A stretch of DNA of 39,565 nt, taken from the NCBI GenBank assembly GCA_039818825.1, contig JBCBTD010000040.1, forward strand, positions 1 to 39,565, in the 5' to 3' direction. The translations under genes and the position numbers were made by a program. Positions 32,775-39,565 of the stretch are shown here, piece by piece. The notes below the pieces were generated by a model. It did not search any database. It saw only the letters and a program-made list of their open reading frames with translations, and was not told the origin of the DNA. The DNA is from JBCBTD01 sp039818825. GTDB lineage: Bacteria; Pseudomonadota; Alphaproteobacteria; Geminicoccales; Geminicoccaceae. Positions within the stretch are counted from its first letter, which is position 1. Each line of letters starts with the position of its first letter.

Positions 32775-33130
32775 TAGGCGGTAACGATCCGCCGCCTCGA
32801 ACGCTGCCCGATCACCGTGCCGTCCGGTGTGCAAAACAGGCGATAGAGCACGGCGATCACCTCCCGCGCCTCCGGGCTGGCAAGGCGGTAGTAGACGAAC
32901 TTCCCGTCGCGACGTGTCGACACGAAACCGTCGGCGCGCAGCTTCGCCAGCTGCTGCGAGAGCGTCGGCTGGCGAAGGCTCAACAACTCTTCGAGTTCGC
33001 TGACGCTGCGCTCGCAACCGTCGAGCAAGCACAAGATCATGAGCCGATGCGGATTGGTCAGCGCCTTCAAAAACGCTGCGGCTTCCTCGGCCTTCTCGGC
33101 CATCTCGCCTGGGGGCGGTGGCTCGTGCAT
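32771..33130 (-). CDS. ArsR-family repressor with SqrR/BigR-type cysteine pair
   Basis: A winged-helix repressor of about 119 residues. The recognition region SVSELEELLSLRQPTLSQQLAKLRADGFVSTRRDGKFVYYRL is very close to BigR/SqrR, persulfide-sensing regulators that release DNA when two cysteines form a polysulfide bridge. The corresponding Cys are those in MILCLLDG and YRLFCTPDG, 66 residues apart, the same spacing as Cys41-Cys107 of SqrR and Cys42-Cys108 of BigR. A third Cys (DGCERS) lies 5 residues after the first. The ATG at 33130 is used; 33157 (GTG) and 33103 (ATG) are alternatives. It is divergent from the quinone oxidoreductase gene and convergent with the dehydratase gene. Confidence 0.9.
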   Translation of the reverse strand: MHEPPPPGEMAEKAEEAAAFLKALTNPHRLMILCLLDGCERSVSELEELLSLRQPTLSQQLAKLRADGFVSTRRDGKFVYYRLASPEAREVIAVLYRLFCTPDGTVIGQRSRRRIVTAY

Positions 33131-33307
33131 GGCAGCGTCCACTTGCGATCGGCACACGGTTCCCGCAGTAGCGGTTGGGCAAGATGCTGGCCAGATCGAC
33201 GATCAGCGCGGTTGGGGCCAAGCTGCGCAGGGCGCGGCGGCGCCGTTGACCCACGCCGCCGGGCGTGCCAGCACGCGCGCAGCAACGAACCGACGGGAGC
33301 ATGACCG

Positions 33308-34303
33308 ATGCGGGCGATCCTGTGCAACGGCAGCGGCGGCCCCGAAGTCATGGCGCCCGGCGAGGTGCCACCACCGGCGCCGGATGCCGGCGAAGTACTG
33401 ATCCGGGTTGCAGCATCCGCGGTCAACCGTGCCGACCTGGCTCAGCGCAGCGGCAGCTATCCGCCACCGCCGGGCGAGAGCGAGATCCTCGGGCTCGAAG
33501 TGAGCGGTCGCATCGAAGCGCTCGGCGAGGGCGTCGAGACGGCACGTGTCGGCGACCGGGTGATGACCCTGGTCGGCGGCGGCGCCTATGCCGAGTTCAC
33601 CACTGCCCCCGCCTGCACGTTGATGCCCGTCCCCGATCGCTTCGACCTGGTGACCGCCGGCGCCATTCCCGAGGTATTCCTCACCGCCTACCTGAACGTG
33701 TTCCGCGAAGCCGCGCTCCGCCAGGGCGAGATCGTGCTGATCCACGGCGGTGCATCGGGCGTCGGTACGGCGGGGATCCAGCTCTGCCGCCGCCTGCGCG
33801 ACGCGACGGTGATCGTCACCGTCGGGAGCGACGACAAGGCCGAAGCCTGCCGCGCACTCGGCGCCGACCTCGCCATCGTCTACAAGCGTGAGGACTTCGC
33901 CGACCGGGTCAAAGATGCGACCGAGAAGCACGGCGCCGACGTCATCCTCGACCACATCGGTGGCGGCTACCTGGCGGACAATTTACGCTGTCTCGCCACG
34001 AACGGCCGTCTGGTCATCATCGGCGTGATGGGCGGCAGCAAGGCGGAGCTCAACGTCGGTCAGTTGATGGTCAGGCGCCAGCGGATCATCGGCTCCGTGC
34101 TGCGGGCGCGGTCGGTGGCCGAGAAAGCGGAGCTCACCCGAGCCTTCCGCGCCGAAGTGTGGCCGCTGCTCGACGACGGCCGACTGGAACCGGTGATCCA
34201 CACCCGCGTTCCCCTGGCGGAAGCCGCCGAGGCCCACCGGCTGGTCGGCGCCAACGCCAACACCGGCAAGGTCCTGCTCGTGGTCGACGAAGGGCTGGAC
34301 TGA
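33308..34303 (+). CDS. PIG3-type NAD(P)H quinone oxidoreductase
   Basis: A 331-residue zinc-free medium-chain dehydrogenase of the PIG3/zeta-crystallin group that reduces quinones with NADPH. VAASAVNRADLAQRSGSYPPPPGES marks the PIG3 branch, LGLEVSGRIEALGEG and GDRVMTLVGGGAYAEF follow, and the cofactor loop IHGGASGVGTAGIQL is at 145-159. FDLVTAGAIPEVFLTAYLNVF is the conserved segment before it. GGGAG lies 8 bases upstream of the ATG. The gene is divergent from the ArsR repressor gene and could be one of its targets, which would link it to thiol or quinone stress; this is inference. Confidence 0.93.
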   Translation: MRAILCNGSGGPEVMAPGEVPPPAPDAGEVLIRVAASAVNRADLAQRSGSYPPPPGESEILGLEVSGRIEALGEGVETARVGDRVMTLVGGGAYAEFTTAPACTLMPVPDRFDLVTAGAIPEVFLTAYLNVFREAALRQGEIVLIHGGASGVGTAGIQLCRRLRDATVIVTVGSDDKAEACRALGADLAIVYKREDFADRVKDATEKHGADVILDHIGGGYLADNLRCLATNGRLVIIGVMGGSKAELNVGQLMVRRQRIIGSVLRARSVAEKAELTRAFRAEVWPLLDDGRLEPVIHTRVPLAEAAEAHRLVGANANTGKVLLVVDEGLD

Positions 34304-34331
34304 GTCGGCACGCGAGGTTAAGCAACCGTCC

Positions 34332-34345
34332 GCGTTCGCGAACGC
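34332..34345. repeat. Perfect 14-base palindrome before tRNA-Phe
   Basis: GCGTTCGCGAACGC is its own reverse complement and ends three bases before the mature tRNA. It may be a terminator remnant of the quinone oxidoreductase gene or a tRNA leader structure. Confidence 0.45.
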
Positions 34346-34348
34346 CAA

Positions 34349-34424
<76 letters not shown>

Positions 34425-34433
34425 TCTTTTCGA

Positions 34434-34680
34434 TCACTTGGGTGTCGCACCCTGGTCTCGTGGGTACCGTTGCACGAGGCTCCTCGGCGGCGTTCCGACG
34501 CGCGATGGCCGCTTGTGCGTGTCGGCTGCCGATGGACGTCGAGAACTCGTCTTGACGTTCTTGTGGCCCATGATTGCGCCGATCTGCCGATCAGAGCAGC
34601 AGGCGTCTGCGCAGCGCATAGTGGCCCAGTGCCGCCATTGCCTGGGCGGTGACCGGCAGGTCGGCCGGCGAGCGCGCTTC
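34434..34680 (-). pseudogene. Remnant of a tyrosine-recombinase (integrase) C-terminus
   Basis: On the minus strand one frame reads CSDRQIGAIMGHKNVKT, matching the 'D-x-x-I-x-x-x-x-G-H-x-x-x-x-T' segment around the second catalytic His of tyrosine recombinases. It continues SAADTHKR, and after a one-base frame change AAIARRNAAEEPRATV, the usual end of alphaproteobacterial phage-type integrases. The conserved Tyr after the GHK block is not readable (SSRRPS in its place), and the upstream H-x-L-R block is broken. So this is a decayed fragment, with its C-terminus ending beside tRNA-Phe, which is where integrase genes of tRNA-targeting elements often lie. I see no intact element. Confidence 0.5.
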
Positions 34681-35502
34681 ATCTCGCGATCTGATCGGTC
34701 GTGTGCCTCTCTCGGATCGGCTCGCGGCGAAACTGGCGCACGAATCACGGAGATCGGGACGTCCTTGATGTCGGGACGCGGCCAGGACGCGGTGACACAG
34801 CAGCCTTAAGAGTCGGCCGAAACCGATGTCGCGCAGGCCGAGGCGGTCGACGAACTGCATCAGGTCGAGCGGCAAGAACCCGTGCCGCAGGCGGATCACC
34901 ATCGGGTTCTCGACGTAGCGCGGTCGGACGACGGGGTCGATGACGACCTCGCGCTTGGTGGCGTCGACCCCATGCTGCTGACGCCGCAACGTCGTCAGCA
35001 CCGTAGTCCCACAGCTTGGGGGCCATTCCCGCGGAACGACGCGCCCCGCCGGAAGTCCGAGAGCGAGCGAACGAGTCGGTCGCCCGCGAGCGCTTCGCTG
35101 GCGACCGGCGGCCGGGAGCACGAGCGCCGTCACGAGCACCGTGCGGACTACCATCGCGCGCGGCGCACCTGATGCCGCCGACGCGTCGATGACGACGCTA
35201 TCGGCCGCCAGCAAAGTCAACGGCGACGGGTCTCAACGCCAAATCGGCTGCTGAAGAACTGAAGTAGACCCCAGCGGCTACGCTCCCGAACGGACGTCCG
35301 CAGCGCGCGCTCGACGGCGCCGATGACGGCCTGCAGGGCAGCCGTGCGTCTGTGCCGCACTGCGCTTTGACGGGGATCAAGGCGCCGCGACCAATGTGGC
35401 GTTTTCCTTCGTACCGTATTCGCGTTTGGCTGCGCCGGGTGACGAGGGCTTCGGGAGGCTCCGAATGAGTTTTGCCGCTTCGACCACGCCCGGCTTGGCG
35501 GC
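34681..35502. other. Non-coding or decayed stretch before the oxidoreductase operon
   Basis: About 820 bases without a convincing gene. The longest minus-strand frame (to 35220) includes VDATKREVVIDPVVRPRYVENPMVIRLRHGFLPLDLMQ in a plausible-looking codon pattern around 34840-34980, but neither the stretch nor its surroundings match a family I know, and there is no good start site. The rest is low-complexity Arg/Ser/Ala translation in all frames. The composition resembles the surrounding chromosome, so if this is a mobile-element scar it is old. A promoter for the downstream operon should lie near its right end, but I cannot place it. Confidence 0.4.
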
Positions 35503-35505
35503 GTG

Positions 35506-36069
35506 ATGTTTCAGGTTCGTTTGCACGGACGTGGCGGCCAAGGCGTGGTCTCGGCCGCGGAAATGCTGTCGGTCGCCGCGTTCTTGGAGGGGCATCACGC
35601 CCAGGCCTTCCCGAGCTTCGGCTCGGAGCGTACCGGTGCACCGGTGGTATCGTTTTGCCGCATCGACGACAAGGCGATCCGGCTCCGCGAACCGATCCTC
35701 GAGCCCGACGCGCTGATCGTCCAGGACACCACGTTGTTCAATGCGGTCCATGTATTCGACGGACTGCGCCCCAGTGGCTACGTGCTGATCAACTCCGGGA
35801 AGGCGCTCTCGGAGTTGGATGTCGGCAATGCACTACGCGCGCTCCCCGACGGCCACGTGCGGCTGATTCCGGCAACCGAACTCGCCATGCGCCACGTGGG
35901 CCGGCCGGTGCCCAATGCCGCGCTGATCGGCGCCTTCGCCGCGGTTTCCGGGCTGCTCCACATGGAGTCCGTCGAATCCGCCATCCGGGAAAAGTTCGGT
36001 GGAGCCATCGGCGACGGCAATGTGGCCGCCGCCCGCGCGGCGTACGACAGCGCCATGGCCACGGCCTGA
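35506..36069 (+). CDS. porC: Pyruvate:ferredoxin oxidoreductase-type gamma subunit
   Basis: A 187-residue gamma (CoA-binding-side) subunit of a 2-oxoacid:ferredoxin oxidoreductase. RLHGRGGQGVVSAAEMLSVAAF near residues 5-26 is the hallmark G-R-G-G-Q-G motif; FPSFGSERTGAPVVSFCRI follows as in PorG/PorC. AVSGLLHMESVESAIREKF is the usual C-terminal end. Start ATG 35506 (GTG 35503 immediately before is possible) without a strong ribosome site. First of a gene cluster gamma-alpha-beta-flavoprotein, with alpha beginning 11 bases after its stop. Confidence 0.9.
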   Translation: MFQVRLHGRGGQGVVSAAEMLSVAAFLEGHHAQAFPSFGSERTGAPVVSFCRIDDKAIRLREPILEPDALIVQDTTLFNAVHVFDGLRPSGYVLINSGKALSELDVGNALRALPDGHVRLIPATELAMRHVGRPVPNAALIGAFAAVSGLLHMESVESAIREKFGGAIGDGNVAAARAAYDSAMATA

Positions 36070-36080
36070 GGAGGGCTCCG

Positions 36081-37331
36081 ATGCTCAAACAGATCGAAGG
36101 CAGCCGCGCCGTGGCCGAGGCCGTGGGCCGCTGCCGACCCGAAGTCATCTGCGCCTACCCGATCTCGCCACAAACCCACATCGTCGAGGCCTGCGGCGAG
36201 CTGGTGAAGTCGGGCGAGCTAGAGAACTGCGAGTACATCAACGTCGAAAGCGAGTTCGCGGCACTGTCGGTCGCCATCGGCGCCTCCGCAGCCGGCGCCC
36301 GGACCTACACCGCGACGGCGAGCCAGGGCCTCTTGTTCATGGCCGAGGCCGTGTACAACGCCTCGGGTCTCGGCCTGCCGATCGTCATGACCATCGGCAA
36401 CCGAGCGATCGGCGCGCCGATCAACATCTGGAACGACCACAGCGACTCCATGTCGATGCGCGATGCCGGCTGGATCCAGCTCTTCGCGGAGACCAATCAG
36501 GAAGCGGTCGACCTTCATATCCAGGCGTTCCGGCTCGCCGAACAGTTGTCCTGCCCGGTCATGGTCTGCATGGACGGCTTCATCTTGACCCACGCTTACG
36601 AGCGTCTGGAGATACCGGAACAGGCGACCGTCGACGCGTTCTTGCCGTCCTTCGAACCCCGCCAGGTACTGGACCCCGCCGATCCCTATTCGATCGGCGC
36701 CATGGTCGGTCCCGAGGCCTTCACCGAGGTGCGCTATCTCGCCCACGACAAGCAGCTTCAGGCGCTCGACGTGATCCCCGAGATCCACGAGGCGTTCCGC
36801 GAACAGTTCGGGCGCGAGTCCGGCGGGCTCTTCCACACCTACCATTGTGAGGACGCGGCCACGGTGGTGGTCACCATGGGCTCGCTCGCCGGCACCTTGA
36901 AGGACGCCGTCGACGAGCTGCGCCAGGAGGGGCCGCATGTCGGGGTGCTGACCTTGAGCTGCTATCGGCCGTTTCCAACGGCGGAGCTGCGCAAGGCACT
37001 GTCGCACGCCCGGCGGGTCGTCGTCGTCGAAAAGTGCCTCGCCCCTGGCTTCGGCGGCATCGTCTCGACCGACCTGCGGATGGCGCTCCAGGGCGTCGAC
37101 TGCCACGTCAAGACGGTCATCGCCGGCCTGGGCGGCCGGCCGGTCACCGTGCCGTCGCTGCAGTCGATGCTGCGGCGGGCGCTGAAGGGCGAACTGGCCG
37201 ACCTCCATTTCCTCGACCTCAATCGGGGCATGGTCGATCGCGAGTTGTCGCATCAGCGCAAGTCGATTGCCTCCGGCCCGATTGCCGAAAATCTCCTGAA
37301 GGACGTCGCCATTCACGGCGGCGCCGACTGA
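36081..37331 (+). CDS. porA: Pyruvate:ferredoxin oxidoreductase-type alpha subunit
   Basis: A 416-residue alpha subunit carrying the pyrimidine-side of the TPP site. VICAYPISPQTHIVEACGELV is the conserved YP-I/T-x-P-Q/S-T motif, YINVESEFAALSVAIGASAAGARTYTATASQGLLFM has the catalytic Glu, and GNRAIGAPINIWNDHSDSMSMRDAGWIQLF is diagnostic of pyruvate-type alpha chains. The C-terminal part includes VVVTMGSLAGTLKDAVDELR and VVVVEKCLAPGFGG, the domain II block. Strong GAGGAGGG 5 bases before ATG 36081. Pyruvate is the most likely substrate from sequence style; other 2-oxoacids are not excluded. Confidence 0.92.
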   Translation: MLKQIEGSRAVAEAVGRCRPEVICAYPISPQTHIVEACGELVKSGELENCEYINVESEFAALSVAIGASAAGARTYTATASQGLLFMAEAVYNASGLGLPIVMTIGNRAIGAPINIWNDHSDSMSMRDAGWIQLFAETNQEAVDLHIQAFRLAEQLSCPVMVCMDGFILTHAYERLEIPEQATVDAFLPSFEPRQVLDPADPYSIGAMVGPEAFTEVRYLAHDKQLQALDVIPEIHEAFREQFGRESGGLFHTYHCEDAATVVVTMGSLAGTLKDAVDELRQEGPHVGVLTLSCYRPFPTAELRKALSHARRVVVVEKCLAPGFGGIVSTDLRMALQGVDCHVKTVIAGLGGRPVTVPSLQSMLRRALKGELADLHFLDLNRGMVDRELSHQRKSIASGPIAENLLKDVAIHGGAD

Positions 37332-37339
37332 GGAACGCC

Positions 37340-38377
37340 ATGCCAAGCTTGAAGCTCGACGACCTCAGCGATCCGCAGAAAGTGAAGTTCTACCAGAAGG
37401 GGACCTTCACCGTCGGCAACCGGCTGATCGATTCCGAGACCCGTGGCGTGCAAGCCAGCGAGGCGCGGTCGAACGCCATCACCTCCGGCCACCGCGCCTG
37501 TCAGGGCTGCGGCGAGGCACTGGGTGCGCGCTACGCGCTCGACGCGGCGATGCGGGCGACGGACGGCAAAGTGATCGCCGTCAATGCCACAGGCTGCCTC
37601 GAGGTGTTCTCGACGCCCTATCCCGAGACCTCGTGGCAGCTGCCGTGGATGCACTCCCTGTTCGGCAATGCGCCGGCGGTGGCGACCGGCGTGGCTGCGG
37701 CGATGAAGGTGAAGGGCCGAAAGGACGTCCGCGTCGTCGCGCAAGGTGGCGACGGCGGCACCACGGACATCGGCTTCGGCTGCCTCTCCGGCATGTTCGA
37801 GCGCAACGATGACGTGCTCTACGTCTGCTACGACAACGAAGCCTACATGAATACAGGCGTGCAGCGCTCATCGGCGACACCGCCGACGGCGCGAACGGCC
37901 ACGACACCGGCCGTCGGCGACGCGCCCGGCAACGTCTTCGGCACCGGCAAGAACGTCCCGTTGATCGCCCTCGCCCACAACATCCCCTACGTCGCCACCG
38001 CCTCGGTCGCCCACCTCCATGACCTGGAGACCAAGGTGAACAAGGCGATGGCCATGACGGGCAGCCGGTACATCCACGTCTTCGTGCCCTGCCCGCTCGG
38101 ATGGGGCTCGGCGGCCCACGACACCATCAAGATTGCGCGGCTGGCCAGCGAGTCCGGTCTCTTTCCCTTGTGGGAAGGCGAACACGGCCGGGTGGTCGGG
38201 TCGATGCCGATCCGCCGCCGGGTGCCGGTCGAGGACTACCTCCTGACGCAGCGCCGCTTCGCGCACCTGTTCAAACCCGAACGCGACGAGGAACGCATCA
38301 ACGCGCTCCAACGGATGGCGGACCACAACATCGAGCGTTTCGATCTGTTGCGCCCCGAATCGGAGCCCGGCCTATGA
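37340..38377 (+). CDS. porB: Pyruvate:ferredoxin oxidoreductase-type beta subunit
   Basis: A 345-residue beta subunit that binds the TPP diphosphate and one [4Fe-4S] cluster. Cluster ligands should be Cys54 and Cys57 (HRACQGCGEALGAR), Cys86 (NATGCLEVFSTPYP) and the Cys in HVFVPCPLGWG near 255. The TPP motif starts at QGGDGGTTDIGFGCLSG and continues in YDNEAYMNTGVQRSSATP. The C-terminal 60 residues (YLLTQRRFAHLF) match the pyruvate type. Starts 8 bases after the alpha stop. Its own stop overlaps the flavoprotein start as ATGA. Confidence 0.93.
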   Translation: MPSLKLDDLSDPQKVKFYQKGTFTVGNRLIDSETRGVQASEARSNAITSGHRACQGCGEALGARYALDAAMRATDGKVIAVNATGCLEVFSTPYPETSWQLPWMHSLFGNAPAVATGVAAAMKVKGRKDVRVVAQGGDGGTTDIGFGCLSGMFERNDDVLYVCYDNEAYMNTGVQRSSATPPTARTATTPAVGDAPGNVFGTGKNVPLIALAHNIPYVATASVAHLHDLETKVNKAMAMTGSRYIHVFVPCPLGWGSAAHDTIKIARLASESGLFPLWEGEHGRVVGSMPIRRRVPVEDYLLTQRRFAHLFKPERDEERINALQRMADHNIERFDLLRPESEPGL

Positions 38378-39565
38378 GCGCCTTGCACCCGACCGTCCCG
38401 TTCGCCATCACCCTCGACAGCGCCAGCAGCCTCGCCAACAAGACCGGCTCCTGGCGCACCGAGCGGCCGCTCTACCTCGACCGGCTGCCACCCTGCAACG
38501 AGGCCTGCCCGGCCGGCGAGAACATCCAAGCGTGGCTCGGCTTTGCCGAAGAAGGCAACTACGAGGCCGCCTGGCAGCAAATCCTTGCCGACAATCCCTT
38601 ACCGGGCATCATGGGCCGCGCCTGCTACCATCGTTGCGAGACGGCGTGCAACCGCGCCCAGATCGACTCAGCGGTCGGCATTCACGCCGTCGAGCGCTTT
38701 CTCGGCGACGAGGCCATCAAGCAAGGGTGGGTGCCGCGCATCGAAGCGCCGGACAGCGGCAAGCGCGTGTTGGTCATCGGTGCAGGACCGTCGGGCCTGT
38801 CGGCCGCCTACCATCTCCGCCGGCTAGGCCATGACGTCGAAGTCCACGAGGCCGGGCCGGTCGCCGGCGGCATGATGCGCTTCGGCATCCCCTCTTACCG
38901 GCTGCCGCGCGACGTCGTGGAAGCCGAGATCGGCCGCATTGCGCAGATGGGTGTGAAGATCGTCCTCAACCACAAGGTCGAGGACATCGAGACCGAGATG
39001 AAGGACGGCCGCTTCGACGCCTGCTTCCTCGCGGTCGGCGCGCATCTGGCCAAGCGGGTCGACATCCCGGCGCCGGATGCCGGCAAGATCCTCGATGCGA
39101 TCGGTGTGCTGCGGCAGATGGAGACCGACGAGAACCCGCCGATGCTCGGCCGCCGCGTCGTCGTCTATGGCGGCGGCAACACCGCCGTCGACGTCGCCCG
39201 GACCGCCAAGCGCCTCGGCGCCGCCGAGGCTACCATCGTCTATCGCCGCAACCGGGACAAAATGCCGGCGCATGACTTCGAGGTCGAAGAGGCGCTGGAA
39301 GAAGGTGTCGTCCTCAACTGGCTGACGACGATCAAGGAGATCGACGACAGCGGGTCGTTCGTCGTCGAGAAGATGAAACTGGACGACGAAGGCTTCCCGC
39401 AGCCGACCGGCGAGTTCGAGACGATCGAGGCCGACACGCTGGTGTTGGCCCTGGGCCAGGACGTCGACACCAGCTTCGTCGAGAAGGTCAGTGGTGTCGA
39501 GATCGCGAAGGACGGCGTCATCCAGGTCGACCAGCGGATGATGACGGGCCACGATGGCCTGTTTG
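38374..39565 (+). CDS. GltD/NfnB-like NAD(P)-linked Fe-S flavoprotein (partial, cut by window end)
   Basis: The first 397 residues of a protein that continues beyond the window. The N-terminal Fe-S region has Cys41 and Cys45 (PPCNEACPAGENI), then Cys84, Cys88 and Cys92 (GRACYHRCETACNRA), as in the GltD/dihydropyrimidine-dehydrogenase family. FAD-binding VLVIGAGPSGLSAAYHLRRLG follows near 132-152, GGMMRFGIPSYRLP near 166, and the NAD(P)H-binding VVYGGGNTAVDVARTAKRLG near 266-285. It overlaps porB by four bases. Rather than a true glutamate synthase subunit, it is probably the NAD(P)H-ferredoxin electron-transfer partner of the oxidoreductase, as BzdV-like proteins are for related complexes (inference from context). 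Whether extra ferredoxin domains follow is unseen. Confidence 0.9.
   Translation, partial: MSALHPTVPFAITLDSASSLANKTGSWRTERPLYLDRLPPCNEACPAGENIQAWLGFAEEGNYEAAWQQILADNPLPGIMGRACYHRCETACNRAQIDSAVGIHAVERFLGDEAIKQGWVPRIEAPDSGKRVLVIGAGPSGLSAAYHLRRLGHDVEVHEAGPVAGGMMRFGIPSYRLPRDVVEAEIGRIAQMGVKIVLNHKVEDIETEMKDGRFDACFLAVGAHLAKRVDIPAPDAGKILDAIGVLRQMETDENPPMLGRRVVVYGGGNTAVDVARTAKRLGAAEATIVYRRNRDKMPAHDFEVEEALEEGVVLNWLTTIKEIDDSGSFVVEKMKLDDEGFPQPTGEFETIEADTLVLALGQDVDTSFVEKVSGVEIAKDGVIQVDQRMMTGHDGLF

Noticed and set aside
33262..33275. GCGTGC/GCACGC palindrome upstream of the quinone oxidoreductase gene as an ArsR operator
   Set aside because: Short (6 bp), GC-only, and no second copy near the other candidate targets; not better than chance here.
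32022..33302. 426-residue minus-strand frame opposite the dehydratase and across the ArsR gene
   Set aside because: Overlaps two well-supported genes in another frame and has no family features.

Overview
The window is a 39.6 kb piece of a GC-rich chromosome, very probably from an alphaproteobacterium close to the Rhodospirillales. The evidence is the combination of an alphaproteobacterial-type RpoH, a K+-independent proton-pumping pyrophosphatase, a 1,600-residue NAD-glutamate dehydrogenase, a small NDUFS6-like zinc-finger protein, a BigR/SqrR-type persulfide repressor, and KDO transferase beside LpxK (a Gram-negative outer membrane). Gene packing is dense, with many 1-4 base overlaps. Several genes appear to start at TTG. 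Nothing suggests a plasmid, phage or CRISPR locus; the only sign of a mobile element is a decayed integrase-like stretch beside tRNA-Phe.

Layout. 1-5.5 kb: FemAB-like acyltransferase, HNH protein, diguanylate cyclase, hppA (minus) and a small membrane protein (minus). 5.6-6.7 kb: DedA/YqaA membrane protein coupled to DsbB. 6.7-12.6 kb: a tight six-gene minus-strand operon made of a zinc-finger protein, an ABC exporter with a strongly degenerate nucleotide-binding domain, a stand-alone cyclic-nucleotide-binding domain, a class III nucleotide cyclase, an FkbM methyltransferase and a CDP-alcohol phosphatidyltransferase. 12.6-16 kb: an ABC-2 ATPase without a visible permease, tRNA-Arg(CCG) and an MscS-type channel. 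16-25.3 kb (plus): NAD-glutamate dehydrogenase, waaA, lpxK, rpoH and a UbiH/UbiL-like monooxygenase. 25.3-31.6 kb (mostly minus): an unknown membrane protein, a lone receiver (plus), a persulfide-dioxygenase-like hydrolase, an alpha/beta hydrolase coupled to a small exported protein, a GNAT coupled to an iron alcohol dehydrogenase, and a DUF442 sulfurtransferase-like protein. 31.8-34.4 kb: a serine/threonine dehydratase, an ArsR repressor with the SqrR/BigR cysteine pair, a PIG3-type quinone oxidoreductase and tRNA-Phe(GAA). 34.4-35.5 kb: about 1 kb of decayed sequence. 35.5 kb to the end: pyruvate:ferredoxin oxidoreductase-type gamma-alpha-beta genes overlapping a GltD/NfnB-like flavoprotein that runs off the window.

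Two themes stand out. First, the 6.7-12.6 kb operon looks like a self-contained second-messenger module: the cyclase would make a cyclic nucleotide, the small protein could bind it, and the ABC protein, whose ATPase motifs are nearly all altered, would be the membrane partner, with lipid- or glycan-modifying enzymes downstream. I know of no described system with this composition. Second, three pieces of a reactive-sulfur response (dioxygenase, DUF442 protein, dithiol ArsR repressor), often linked or fused elsewhere, are spread here over 6 kb. A near-perfect 23-bp hairpin lies between the DUF442 gene and the dehydratase gene.
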